From an uncultured Lachnospiraceae bacterium (GTDB lineage Bacteria > Bacillota > Clostridia > Lachnospirales > Lachnospiraceae): a stretch of DNA of 64,000 nt. Where the stretch lies: NCBI GenBank assembly GCA_946558465.1, contig CAMNTM010000001.1, positions 62,001 through 126,000 of the forward strand. The letters are read 5' to 3'. Of this stretch, positions 53,361 through 61,948 are shown one piece after another (the first letter of the stretch is position 1; each line of letters starts with the position of its first letter). Below the pieces are notes generated by a model. It did not search any database and was not told where the DNA came from. It saw nothing but the letters and a program-made list of their open reading frames with translations. A program made the translations under genes and the position numbers.

Positions 53361-53675
53361 TCAGCGGTTATATTTTGCTCCTGCATAAATCAGCAACCCC
53401 AATCCCACAACAAATCCCAATGCAAAAGCGATAAAACTTAATGCTGAATCTGTTATACCGATTATTATAGCAGTCACCAAAAGACCAATTCCAATAAAGA
53501 TAAGACCCCAACCTGATATTTTACAAAAAACCTTTTTATCACTTGGAGAGACTTTGTCATAATGATAACTATGAAGCAAAGTGATTTTTTCCTTTTTCCA
53601 CATCAAACAACCAAGATATATAAAAACAAGTGCAAATACACTTATTCCAACCGCAACACCCATCGTTTCTGTCAT
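53361..53675 (-). CDS. DUF3784 family small membrane protein
   Basis: A 104-residue protein from ATG 53675 (MTETMGVAVGISVFALVFIY); a TTG five codons earlier is less likely, because GGAAGGG precedes the ATG. It has three predicted membrane segments: VGISVFALVFIYLGCLMW, GWGLIFIGIGLLVTAIIIG and LSFIAFALGFVVGLGLLIYAG. The YDKVSPSDKKVFCKISGWG loop is typical of the family. The function is unknown. It lies at the left edge of the cargo block bordered by tuf 3' ends. Confidence 0.8.
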   Translation of the reverse strand: MTETMGVAVGISVFALVFIYLGCLMWKKEKITLLHSYHYDKVSPSDKKVFCKISGWGLIFIGIGLLVTAIIIGITDSALSFIAFALGFVVGLGLLIYAGAKYNR

Positions 53676-53937
53676 AACAATCCCTTCCAAATCCCGATTT
53701 GTTCATTTCATTATATCACTTCCGTTCCTCATTTACTACAAAAATATAAAGTGCAGCAATCACCGCACCCCACATTTATGATACTCCGAAATGAACATTT
53801 AGGGCGGCAATTTAAGAAAAATCAGAGTGACAGCGAATAAAAATAGAGCCATTTTAGAGCCACAAGCCACTTTTCCATGAAATGTGATATGGTGGCTCCC
53901 AAGCTTGATAATAATCAGTTTGCCTTAAAACCTTATG

Positions 53938-53991
53938 AAATAAAACAGAGCCAACGAACTGTGATTTTATTTCACAAGTTCATCGGCTCTG
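53938..53991 (-). terminator. Terminator of the ABC-exporter/KTR gene set
   Basis: Read on the minus strand, CAGAGCCGATGAACTTGTGA pairs with TCACAGTTCGTTGGCTCTG (two mismatches) around AATAAAA and is followed by TTTTATTT. It ends the minus-strand unit that runs from the response regulator to the KTR gene. The remaining 53676-53937 stretch shows nothing else. Confidence 0.8.
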
Positions 53992-53994
53992 CGT

Positions 53995-54168
53995 CTATGC
54001 GTCTGGTTCTTTGATGACAGTTATCTGTAATTCTTTGACATTTACTAAAGTTTCCTTCTTACACTTAGGGCAATAAAGAGGAAAATTTTTCAATTCGGTA
54101 TTTTCCCGTATCTGTAATCTTGTCTTACTCTTACAAATCGGGCAACATATCCATATATTTTCTTTCAT
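53995..54168 (-). CDS. Cysteine-rich KTR family zinc-ribbon protein
   Basis: A 57-residue protein from MKENIWICCPICKSKTRL (start 54168, with GAGGTG upstream). Two CPxC knuckles, CPIC and CPKC, form a zinc ribbon; the KTRLQIRENTELKNFPLYCPK sequence, shortened here, gives the family its name. Such small proteins occur on many Tn916-type and other conjugative elements of Firmicutes near resistance genes. The role is unknown. It follows the ABC permease closely (14 nt between its ATG and the permease stop). Confidence 0.85.
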   Translation of the reverse strand: MKENIWICCPICKSKTRLQIRENTELKNFPLYCPKCKKETLVNVKELQITVIKEPDA

Positions 54169-54181
54169 CGACACCTCTTTA

Positions 54182-56566
54182 CTAATCTTCATTTCTTATT
54201 CTTTCTACTAAAGAAATGCTATTTTGCCTTTTTAGGCAACCAAGAGAAATCAACATAGGAATACCTATCATACCGATAATATAAAAAACAACTGCAATAA
54301 TTGGAAAATGATATTCCAAATAGGTTGCCGATTTTTTCATAAACGAAATAAAAGCAAATCCTGTTATCGTACCGAAAGTCAAGGTTATTAGAATATTCGG
54401 CAATGCAAGAAGAAAGCTTTCCCCAAACAGCATATTACGAACCTGTCTTTCTTCCATGCCAATGGATTCCAACATGGACAGCTCTTTCTTACGGCTTACA
54501 ATGCTGCTGATAACCGTATTAATCAAATTAAAGATACTGAACAGGATTATAAATATAGAAATTCCGTATATTTGCATTTGTAATTTCTCAATTTGTCCAG
54601 TCAACTCAATTTTTCTTTCTCGCAATGTATAAAGGGACAAATCTTCATAATCATCAAGTAATGTCCGTAATGCGCTTTCTACTTGTTCTCCGTTCTTCTC
54701 ATAATTTTCGACAGATATAGAAAACTCTGCCGCAGTATTCATAGCTTTCCATAATTTTTCCATCGTCTTGTCTGCCATGCAGAAATTTGACCTATTTCCG
54801 ATTCCTTCGATACTTTCTGCTGATACGGCTGCTATTTCCAATTCTACCGTATGTTCTTCTCCATCAAAATAGTGAAACTCTATTTTATCTCCTAGCTGAA
54901 AGTTTACTCCGTTCATATTTTCGCTAAGAGTGCTATCCGTAATAAAAATAGCGTCGTGTTCTACCATATATTCATAGCTATTGTTTCCTTTAGCGGGAAG
55001 CTGATAATACTCCGTATCATCTGCACTAAGCGGGTAAAATGCTTGCAGGAATGTAGCCCCTTTGTATTCAATATCTCCAAACGCTGCTTTTTCAACGTAA
55101 ATGTCTTTCACATTTGGTATCTCTCGAATGCTATTTTCCAACTCACTCCCAAGATGACCTGTCAACTGAAATTCGGTTATTCCATACGGTTTTGGTGTAC
55201 TGTGGTCATAAAGGTAAGAAATATAACACTCTCCATTTGTGAATATTCCCTCTCTTGCATACTGCTCCTCATTCCACGAAGCAACCCAAGTCGTTGCAAC
55301 CATGAAAATAATTCCTCCAAGGGCAAGTGAAATCGTTGTAAACCACCATCTTTTACGATTGTTTTTACTTTCCATTTGAGCTAAGACATAGGGTGTTAAT
55401 ATCTTGTGCTTGTCGTTAGGTCGTTCCTTTTCGGACGCAACTACATTTCTTGACGCTTCTATCGGCGAAAATTTTGACGCAATCTTAGCAGGTTTGCTTA
55501 CCGAAAGCTGCACAATCAGAACGCCTAGAATACCGATAACCAAAGATATTATGCCGTAATTTTTAAGTGTCCACCCATCTGGAATTAAAATATAGGAAAC
55601 AATACCGCTTATCAGTAAGCCTATTGGAATTGACAACATACTCAGCAGCAGCCCCTCCCGACGTATCATCTGCTTTACCTGTTTCTCTGTCATACCAATG
55701 GTCTGTAATTGCCCAATCTGTTGCACACGGGCTGTAATTGAAAGATAAAAAATGCTGTATATCACGATACTGCTTGCAATAAAAAGTATGACAGAAACAA
55801 AAAGAGTGGTATAAATTCCACTATTTCCTCTTTGGAGAGATTGTTCAAATTTGCCATTCACATTTACATTTGGACGTTCAATCCCATAATCCATTGCTAT
55901 TTGATAAGCTATGGTTGTAAATGTAGAAGCGGGAACATCTGTAATATCATTGATTCGTACAAGTGCAGTATAAGGCAAATCTTTCATTAACGGGCTTTGT
56001 TCTGCAAATGCTTTTGACACATGGATAAAATGTGTTCCAACAGGAGTGTTCTTATCTGTATAGCCACTAATGATAAAGTTTTGCGTTTCTCCATCTATAT
56101 CTAAATCAATGCTTTCCCCAATGACAGCCTCTTTGCCGAGGGCTTGCATAAACGCCTTATCTACAAGAATTTCATTATAGCTTTCTGGGTCTTTTCCTTC
56201 GATAGACACATAGCTTTCTTGACTTTTTGCATAGTTTCCATAATAAGACAGAAAATATTTTATATTTTGGCTCTGAAATGTTTTCTCCAGTTCTTTATAA
56301 GGGTCACATCTTTCAATTCTGCTATCGGAAGTCATTTTTTGTATTTGCTCATTTGTTACATTCATATACATGACATGCTGCATGTGTTCTAACGTATTTT
56401 TTTCAAAAGTCTGTGTTCCAACAATAAAAAGCGAAAGAGTAGATACCAGAGTAATTGCTAACAAAATAGACAGCCCTGCAAAGAAACTCGACATTTTCTT
56501 TGCCATTAAATTGTTTTTCGCAATGCGGTAAATGGTTTTTCCATTATTGTTTTTATTCAAACTCAT
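54182..56566 (-). CDS. FtsX-type ABC transporter permease
   Basis: A 794-residue membrane protein with two FtsX domains. Start MSLNKNNNGKTIYRIAKNN at 56566 follows AGGTGG; an upstream GTG overlaps the ATPase stop. One membrane helix near residue 30 (MSSFFAGLSILLAITLVSTL) precedes an extracellular region; four-helix FtsX cores lie at about 260-400 and 680-790, with a large second extracellular loop between (about 430-670). This is the form of exporters giving resistance to antimicrobial peptides or moving lipoproteins. It pairs with the ATPase 2 nt upstream and the two-component system, which matches BceRS-BceAB-type modules. The peptide is unknown. Confidence 0.88.
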   Translation of the reverse strand: MSLNKNNNGKTIYRIAKNNLMAKKMSSFFAGLSILLAITLVSTLSLFIVGTQTFEKNTLEHMQHVMYMNVTNEQIQKMTSDSRIERCDPYKELEKTFQSQNIKYFLSYYGNYAKSQESYVSIEGKDPESYNEILVDKAFMQALGKEAVIGESIDLDIDGETQNFIISGYTDKNTPVGTHFIHVSKAFAEQSPLMKDLPYTALVRINDITDVPASTFTTIAYQIAMDYGIERPNVNVNGKFEQSLQRGNSGIYTTLFVSVILFIASSIVIYSIFYLSITARVQQIGQLQTIGMTEKQVKQMIRREGLLLSMLSIPIGLLISGIVSYILIPDGWTLKNYGIISLVIGILGVLIVQLSVSKPAKIASKFSPIEASRNVVASEKERPNDKHKILTPYVLAQMESKNNRKRWWFTTISLALGGIIFMVATTWVASWNEEQYAREGIFTNGECYISYLYDHSTPKPYGITEFQLTGHLGSELENSIREIPNVKDIYVEKAAFGDIEYKGATFLQAFYPLSADDTEYYQLPAKGNNSYEYMVEHDAIFITDSTLSENMNGVNFQLGDKIEFHYFDGEEHTVELEIAAVSAESIEGIGNRSNFCMADKTMEKLWKAMNTAAEFSISVENYEKNGEQVESALRTLLDDYEDLSLYTLRERKIELTGQIEKLQMQIYGISIFIILFSIFNLINTVISSIVSRKKELSMLESIGMEERQVRNMLFGESFLLALPNILITLTFGTITGFAFISFMKKSATYLEYHFPIIAVVFYIIGMIGIPMLISLGCLKRQNSISLVERIRNED

Positions 56567-56568
56567 AC

Positions 56569-57243
56569 TTACCACCTGCTTTCCACGATTTTTCCATCTT
56601 CAATGCGGACGGTGCGGTCAGCCGATTGTGCAATTTCCTCATTATGAGTAATCATAACAATCGTTTGATGGAACATCCCGCTTGTCGTTTTCAATAAGCC
56701 AATGACTTCTTGACTGGTATGACTGTCCAGATTTCCCGTCGGCTCGTCTGCCAAAATAATCGCAGGTTTTGCTGCCAAAGCTCTTGCAATAGCAACTCTT
56801 TGCTGCTGTCCACCAGACAATTTATTGGGTTTTCGGTTTAACTTATCCTCTAATCCCAAAGTTTTTGCGATTGTAGTTAAATATTCTTTATCGACACTTC
56901 GCCCATCCAACTCCACAGGAAGAACAATATTATCATATACCGTAAGGTTTGGCATAAGATTATAATTCTGAAAAATAAAGCCTATCTTTCTTCTCCGAAA
57001 AATAGCAAGCTCGTTTTTTCCCATGCCGCTCAATTCCTGTCCATCGACACATACACTTCCGCTGGTCGGAGTATCTAATCCGCCAAGCATGTGGAGCAGC
57101 GTACTTTTACCCGAACCCGACGTTCCTACGATTGCTGTAAAAGTCCCTTGTTCAATTTCTAAGGTAATTCCGTCAAGTGCTTTTACCAATAACGGCTCTG
57201 CACCATAGTGTTTTGTCAAATTCTTCGCACTTAAAATGTTCAT
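56569..57243 (-). CDS. ABC transporter ATP-binding protein (LolD/MacB/BceA type)
   Basis: A 224-residue ATPase driving the FtsX permease. Walker A is VGTSGSGKSTLLHM, the signature is LSGGQQQRVAIARALA, Walker B is IILADEPTGNLD and the H-loop is IVMITHNEE. The GLDTPTSGSVCVDG strand is typical of the MacB class. It ends 2 nt before the permease start, so translation is coupled. In this gene order it is the energy unit of a probable peptide-resistance exporter. Confidence 0.95.
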   Translation of the reverse strand: MNILSAKNLTKHYGAEPLLVKALDGITLEIEQGTFTAIVGTSGSGKSTLLHMLGGLDTPTSGSVCVDGQELSGMGKNELAIFRRRKIGFIFQNYNLMPNLTVYDNIVLPVELDGRSVDKEYLTTIAKTLGLEDKLNRKPNKLSGGQQQRVAIARALAAKPAIILADEPTGNLDSHTSQEVIGLLKTTSGMFHQTIVMITHNEEIAQSADRTVRIEDGKIVESRW

Positions 57244-57342
57244 TCGTTTTCCGTCCCTTTCCTCTTGATACTTTTATCATAAAGCCAAATTCTATCAATC
57301 TGGTTTCAATTTTCAAATAAAAAGTATCAATACCGAAACAAT

Positions 57343-58359
57343 TTATTTAGGGGTACGATTCGACAGGCAAACAGAAAAATTGCTGCCTTTTCCCAAAGAG
57401 GAATGAACAGAAATATATCCTCCTTGTAAGTTTATAATGTTCCTTGCAAGATATAGCCCCAAACCTAATCCCTCGTCTTTAGATGATGATTTTTCCCTAT
57501 AAAATCTTTTGAAAATATCATTGATATGTGCAGCTTCAATTCCTTTTCCTGTATCCTTGATTTTAATTACCGTATACATTTCTCCAACCTCTACGAAAAT
57601 CAAGACCTTTCCATTTTCGGGAGTATATTTAATTGCATTATCCAAAATATTCTCGATTGCTTCCGCAGTCCATTTCATATCGTGATAAACTTGAATAGCG
57701 GGTCTGCACGAAACGGAAATGTCAATTCTCTTATATTCTGCTTTCTGCATCACACTATTTACTGCAACAGCTAATGTTTCAATAAGTCTGCTGTTTTCCA
57801 TTTGAAGATTTATCATATCATTTTCAAGTCGTGCAGATTTCACAAGCACATTAAGTAAAAACTCCAATTTCCCTAATTGCTGCTTGATAACTGATACAAA
57901 TTGTTTTGCTTCTTCTGAGGAAATATCTGGGGCAGAAAACATTTCGCAATACATTTGAATATTGGAAGCAGGGGTCTTAATTTGGTGTGTAAGTTCAGAA
58001 ATCATTTCCTGCAACTCTCTTTTTTCATTCTGGCTCTCCGCAAGTTGAAAAGAGAAAATATCCTCTATTTTCTCTAATTCCATTATCATTTTAGAGGTAA
58101 GCGTTTCCTTATTTTGTTGTTCTTTGATGGAATGACCACGCAATATTTCTTCGGTATTCCGACACACTTCATTTGAAAAGCAAATAAATCTTCTACGGAA
58201 ATAGAAATAACTTCCCAAATTTGTCAGCATGAAAGATAGGATTATAAATACGAGCATATATTGTACCTTAATTTCTTCTACCATTGTCAGCACTATGTAC
58301 ATACCTGTGAAAAGCAATAGTACATCCAAGAAAATTAACATATATTTGCATAGTTTCAT
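57343..58359 (-). CDS. Sensor histidine kinase (two-component system, BceS-like)
   Basis: A 338-residue membrane kinase with two adjacent helices at the N-terminus (YMLIFLDVLLLFTGMYIVLTM and YMLVFIILSFMLTNLGSYF, shortened) and almost no outer loop. The HisKA site is ISELTHQIKTPASNIQMY, with ATPase motifs DNAIKYTPENGKV and DTGKGIEAAHI plus GLGLGLYLARNI. Kinases lacking an outer sensor domain often sense through their ABC exporter, which fits the adjacent FtsX permease. It begins directly after the response regulator. Confidence 0.93.
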   Translation of the reverse strand: MKLCKYMLIFLDVLLLFTGMYIVLTMVEEIKVQYMLVFIILSFMLTNLGSYFYFRRRFICFSNEVCRNTEEILRGHSIKEQQNKETLTSKMIMELEKIEDIFSFQLAESQNEKRELQEMISELTHQIKTPASNIQMYCEMFSAPDISSEEAKQFVSVIKQQLGKLEFLLNVLVKSARLENDMINLQMENSRLIETLAVAVNSVMQKAEYKRIDISVSCRPAIQVYHDMKWTAEAIENILDNAIKYTPENGKVLIFVEVGEMYTVIKIKDTGKGIEAAHINDIFKRFYREKSSSKDEGLGLGLYLARNIINLQGGYISVHSSLGKGSNFSVCLSNRTPK

Positions 58360-59034
58360 TTAATCTTCACTCCATTTATAACCTAACCCATAGATAGTCT
58401 TGATGTAGTCAAATTCTTCATCAGCTATTTTATTTCGTAACCTGCTTACGTTCAAAGACAGGGTATGTTCATTCACAAAATTACCTTTTCTATCCCATAT
58501 CTTTTCTAACAGCAAATCCTTCGTTAAAATCTGTCCTCTGTTTTCAACAAAAACCTCTAAGATTTCAAATTCTGTCGGTGTTAAGGACAGTCTTTTATCC
58601 CTTCTCATCACAATATGATTTTTTATATCAATAAGCAGATTTCCGCAGGAATAGCTTTCCATCCCCCGCCCACTATAACACCGCCTTAATACCACTTGAA
58701 TTTTTTCCATAACCACCTTAATACTAAAAGGTTTTACAATATAATCATCTGCCCCTAACTGTAAGCCTTTAATAATTTCTTCTTCCAAATTATGAGCTGT
58801 TAGAAAAATAAAAGGCGTGTTATATTTGGGCATTGCTTCTTTTGCAAAATCAAATCCGTTTCCATCTGGAAGATTTACATCAAGCAATATTAAATCAAAA
58901 GTTTCTTTTTTCAGTTTTTCTTTTGCATCCTTAATGCTATAAACAGATACAGGCAGCATCTCCTTTTTTTGAATGTTATAGCACAAACCCGCATTAAGGA
59001 TTTCATCATCTTCCATTACTAATATCTTTTTCAC
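58360..59034 (-). CDS. OmpR/PhoB-type response regulator
   Basis: A 224-residue DNA-binding regulator. The receiver domain has VMEDDEIL, the phospho-aspartate in LILLDVNLPDGNGFDF and IVKPFSIKV. The C-terminal winged helix (about 125-222) shows LTPTEFEILEVFVENRGQI and VNEHTLSLNVSRLRNKI. It abuts the kinase gene (1 nt) and should activate the ABC exporter genes on the same strand. Confidence 0.94.
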   Translation of the reverse strand: MKKILVMEDDEILNAGLCYNIQKKEMLPVSVYSIKDAKEKLKKETFDLILLDVNLPDGNGFDFAKEAMPKYNTPFIFLTAHNLEEEIIKGLQLGADDYIVKPFSIKVVMEKIQVVLRRCYSGRGMESYSCGNLLIDIKNHIVMRRDKRLSLTPTEFEILEVFVENRGQILTKDLLLEKIWDRKGNFVNEHTLSLNVSRLRNKIADEEFDYIKTIYGLGYKWSED

Positions 59035-59040
59035 AATGTT

Positions 59041-59553
59041 TCAACTCCGTTCTTTTTTATTCACCTTATATCTGCCATCAGCTGGCTTTTTCGCATCTTT
59101 AGGAATTAGCCATACTCTGCTTAAACGCACAATACCCTCAATCCTATTTTCAGAACATAAGGTCTGTATTCTTCGTTCTGAAATTTTCCATTTAATTGCG
59201 GCTTCCTGAACCGTCATATATTCAAACATACAAACCTCCATATTATCAGTAGGTAAATTATACTCGTTCAAACGAATAATATCAAGAAATGAATTATGAA
59301 TAGTATCCTCTATGAGCCTTTCAAAGCGTTCCTGTGCCTGCTTATTGATGTCGGCAAGGTAAGAATTAAGCCTGCCGCTTGTGAGCAGATTGGTGTATGT
59401 AACTTTGTGGTACTGTTTCAGATAGTCCAGATGCCGCCGTCCCCATGTGCCTATCGGCTGTTCTTCTTCGGCGGGTACAGTCAAGCGCGGTAGTAAGTAA
59501 TCGCCTTGCTGTTCATATTTGCCGCCCAGTTCCTCAAAAATCGTTTTTGCCAT
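59041..59553 (-). CDS. TnpV-like N-terminus fused to an excisionase-type helix-turn-helix
   Basis: A 170-residue chimera. Residues 1-~85 (MAKTIFEELGGKYEQQGDYL, HLDYLKQYHKVTYTNLLTSG, YLADINKQAQERFERLI) match TnpV, a protein borne by transposons of Clostridia. From about 108 the protein is an excisionase-like helix-turn-helix, MFEYMTVQEAAIKWKISERR and LCSENRIEGIVRLSRVWLIP, normally a separate gene in integrative elements. The joining residues ~86-107 belong to neither. A deletion between two such genes is the likely cause. It is the first gene upstream of the response regulator. Confidence 0.75.
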   Translation of the reverse strand: MAKTIFEELGGKYEQQGDYLLPRLTVPAEEEQPIGTWGRRHLDYLKQYHKVTYTNLLTSGRLNSYLADINKQAQERFERLIEDTIHNSFLDIIRLNEYNLPTDNMEVCMFEYMTVQEAAIKWKISERRIQTLCSENRIEGIVRLSRVWLIPKDAKKPADGRYKVNKKERS

Positions 59554-59604
59554 TGTCTGTTACCTCCACATTCTTTTTTATTTTGAATGTCCGCAAAATT
59601 CGTT

Positions 59605-59913
59605 CTACATATGTGCATCAGCATATGCCATCATTTCTGACGTCAACTTCTCATATCCGGGGTTCAAACTAAAATAAATATCCGTCATAGGATTTTCGTA
59701 AAAGCAAAATGCAACAATCTTGCCGTTACCCTCCCAAATGCGATTTATATAAGAATAAGTAATATCCATCCAATACGCGATGAAAAAGCATGTTCAAAAA
59801 AATGGGGCAGGCACACCATTTCTCCAATCACGTTCATAAATATCCAGCATAAACTGATAGATTTTACCGCAGTCTGCCAGCACACTAAACTGTCTTGTTG
59901 TTATATGTTTCAC
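59605..59913 (-). pseudogene. GNAT acetyltransferase fragment with frameshifts
   Basis: From GTG 59913 (after AAGGAGATAAAA) the minus strand reads VKHITTRQFSVLADCGKIYQ and ends in a shift at a run of seven T residues; the next frame gives FEHAFSSRI, and another frame gives YWMDITYSYINRIWEGNGKI and then FSLNPGYEKLTSEMMAYADA up to the stop at 59605. The order and WMDITYSYI / VAFCFYENP strands fit the first half of a GNAT N-acetyltransferase. Two frameshifts and loss of the C-terminal half inactivate it. No piece is long enough to appear as an ordinary gene. Confidence 0.7.
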
Positions 59914-60050
59914 TTTTATCTCCTTTCGCATGAACTTTAGTCTTTAAAATTATTGTAAAAATAAAGCACTGTCATGCAAGCAGCAAGAACAGTCATAATT
60001 AATATGGAACCAAAAAGACGCCTGTCATCCATTTATGCAAGCGTCTTAAA

Positions 60051-60317
60051 TTATCCATATATTATTTTTTTAATTGTACTATATGCCAGTCCATATTGCC
60101 CGGATAATACATTTATAGAATAACCTTCATGAAACTGTTTTTGTATTTCTCTATTTCGCTCCTGATAAAATGTACGAGTGCCGCTCGTTGCTCCCCGCTC
60201 CTTCTTTGTCGAAGTTTTCGCAACATAGAGCACGCTTCCATCAATGCATGTCTGAAACTCTTTTAATAATTGTTTTGGCAATATTTTCGCTGCATTTACA
60301 TATTTTATATCTGCCAC
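60051..60317 (-). CDS. CD3324 family protein (small HTH protein)
   Basis: An 88-residue protein of a Clostridia family whose members normally start MKYVNA. Here the matching point reads ATA-AAA-TAT (IKYVNAAKILPKQLLK), 8 nt after AAGGAG; the only standard start is a GTG three codons earlier that touches the ribosome site. Translation may therefore be weak. The C-terminal part YSINVLSGQYGLAYSTIKKI is a resolvase-like helix-turn-helix. It is the last gene of the cargo block before the tuf end. Its role is unknown. Confidence 0.65.
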   Translation of the reverse strand: MADIKYVNAAKILPKQLLKEFQTCIDGSVLYVAKTSTKKERGATSGTRTFYQERNREIQKQFHEGYSINVLSGQYGLAYSTIKKIIYG

Positions 60318-60548
60318 TCCTTATTTATATACTTATAAATAAAGTGCAGAAACAGCAGAACATATAGTGTTACTTACCCATACAGAATTAATTCTAAATG
60401 CCTGCTACTCTGCATGGGCAAAAGCGTTCTTGACTCCATTTTTATATAATGCACATATTTTTCTCCTCATACCCTTTCCTCCTGCCTTTTTATTAGTGAA
60501 ACAAGCCCATTCTTTCTACCAATATCACATTAACCAGTCAAATATAAC

Positions 60549-60715
60549 TTTTATGGCACCGCTTTACATATTTTCACTGTTGCAAAGTTTCAAAAAGGGC
60601 TTCCCGATTTCTCGGAAAGCCCCATAAAATCTAGCTTTTTACTGATTACTCAATGATTGTAGCAACCCTTCCAGAACCTACTGTACGACCACCCTCACGG
60701 ATAGCGAATGTAAGA
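60549..60715 (-). repeat. Homologous 3' end of the intact tuf gene (right copy)
   Basis: The last ~70 bp of tuf, its stop and terminator and about 45 further bp are those repeated at 52955-53115. Homology ends near GGCACCG on the outer side and inside the REGGR codons on the other. The pair brackets about 7.6 kb with the same orientation. Confidence 0.85.
60592..60622 (-). terminator. tuf terminator
   Basis: Read on the minus strand GGGCTTTCCG and CGGGAAGCCC form a 10-bp stem around AGAAAT, followed by TTTTTG. The copy at 52996-53026 keeps the same stem with one base changed. Confidence 0.9.
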
Positions 60716-61833
60716 CCCTGCTCCATAGCTACCGGATGAATCAGCTCAACTGACATCTCTACGTTATCACCAGGCATACACATCTCTACACCCTCTGGGA
60801 GGTTGCAGACACCTGTAACGTCTGTTGTTCTGAAGTAGAACTGCGGTCTGTAGTTATTGAAGAATGGTGTATGACGGCCGCCCTCGTCCTTTGTCAGTAC
60901 GTAAACCTGAGCCGTAAATTTCTTATGGCACTTAACTGTACCTGGTTTAATAAGAACCTGGCCTCTTTCAATCTCTGTTCTCTGAACACCACGAAGAAGT
61001 GCACCGATGTTATCGCCAGCCTGAGCCTCATCAAGAAGCTTACGGAACATCTCAACACCTGTTACAACAGTCTTTCTTGTCTCCTCATGAATACCGATAA
61101 TTTCTACTTCATCAGATACATGAAGAACACCACGCTCTACTCTGCCAGTAGCAACTGTTCCACGTCCTGTGATAGAGAATACATCCTCTACAGGCATAAG
61201 GAACGGCTGATCTGTTGCACGCTGTGGATCTGGAATATACTCATCAACTGTTGCCATGAGCTCCATGATCTTGTCGCCCCACTCTCCTGACGGATCCTCA
61301 AGAGCCTTAAGAGCAGAACCCTTAATAATCGGGCAGTCTGTGAATTCATATTCCTCTAACTGCTCTGTTACTTCCATCTCTACTAACTCAATAAGTTCCT
61401 CGTCATCAACCATATCACACTTATTAAGGAATACAACGATATAAGGAACACCTACCTGACGTGAAAGCAGGATGTGCTCTTTTGTCTGAGCCATAACACC
61501 ATCAGTAGCAGCAACTACAAGAATAGCACCATCCATCTGAGCAGCACCAGTAATCATGTTCTTAACGTAGTCAGCATGTCCCGGACAGTCAACGTGTGCA
61601 TAGTGGCGATTCTCTGTCTCATACTCAACGTGTGCAGTAGAAATTGTAATACCACGCTCTCTCTCTTCCGGAGCTTTATCAATATTTTCAAAATCTACTA
61701 CTGCATTACCCTCAACTCTTTCTGCAAGCACCTTTGTGATAGCAGCTGTAAGAGTTGTTTTACCGTGGTCAACGTGACCAATAGTACCGATATTACAATG
61801 CGGTTTGTTTCTTTCAAATTTAGCTTTTGCCAT
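60646..61833 (-). CDS. tuf: Elongation factor Tu
   Basis: A 395-residue GTPase delivering aminoacyl-tRNA to the ribosome. All G motifs are present: [11 protein letters not shown] (G1), RGITI (G2), [12 protein letters not shown] (G3), NKCD (G4) and GSALKA (G5); domains 2 and 3 follow with [20 protein letters not shown] and the C-terminal [14 protein letters not shown]. Length and sequence are normal. It follows fusA on the same strand, as in the str operon. Its 3' end is the apparent border of an integrated block. Confidence 0.99.
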   Translation of the reverse strand: MAKAKFERNKPHCNIGTIGHVDHGKTTLTAAITKVLAERVEGNAVVDFENIDKAPEERERGITISTAHVEYETENRHYAHVDCPGHADYVKNMITGAAQMDGAILVVAATDGVMAQTKEHILLSRQVGVPYIVVFLNKCDMVDDEELIELVEMEVTEQLEEYEFTDCPIIKGSALKALEDPSGEWGDKIMELMATVDEYIPDPQRATDQPFLMPVEDVFSITGRGTVATGRVERGVLHVSDEVEIIGIHEETRKTVVTGVEMFRKLLDEAQAGDNIGALLRGVQRTEIERGQVLIKPGTVKCHKKFTAQVYVLTKDEGGRHTPFFNNYRPQFYFRTTDVTGVCNLPEGVEMCMPGDNVEMSVELIHPVAMEQGLTFAIREGGRTVGSGRVATIIE

Positions 61834-61948
61834 TTTGAATATCCTCCTTAATCATAGCCTTCTAAGGCAATTTTAATATTTACGTTTGCTCGGCTAACAT
61901 TGATTATATTTCAAATCCTGCTGTTTTTCAAGCCTTTTTACTATTTAA

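Noticed and set aside
60871-61290. Plus-strand 139-residue frame
   Set aside because: Entirely antisense to tuf, a known source of spurious frames.
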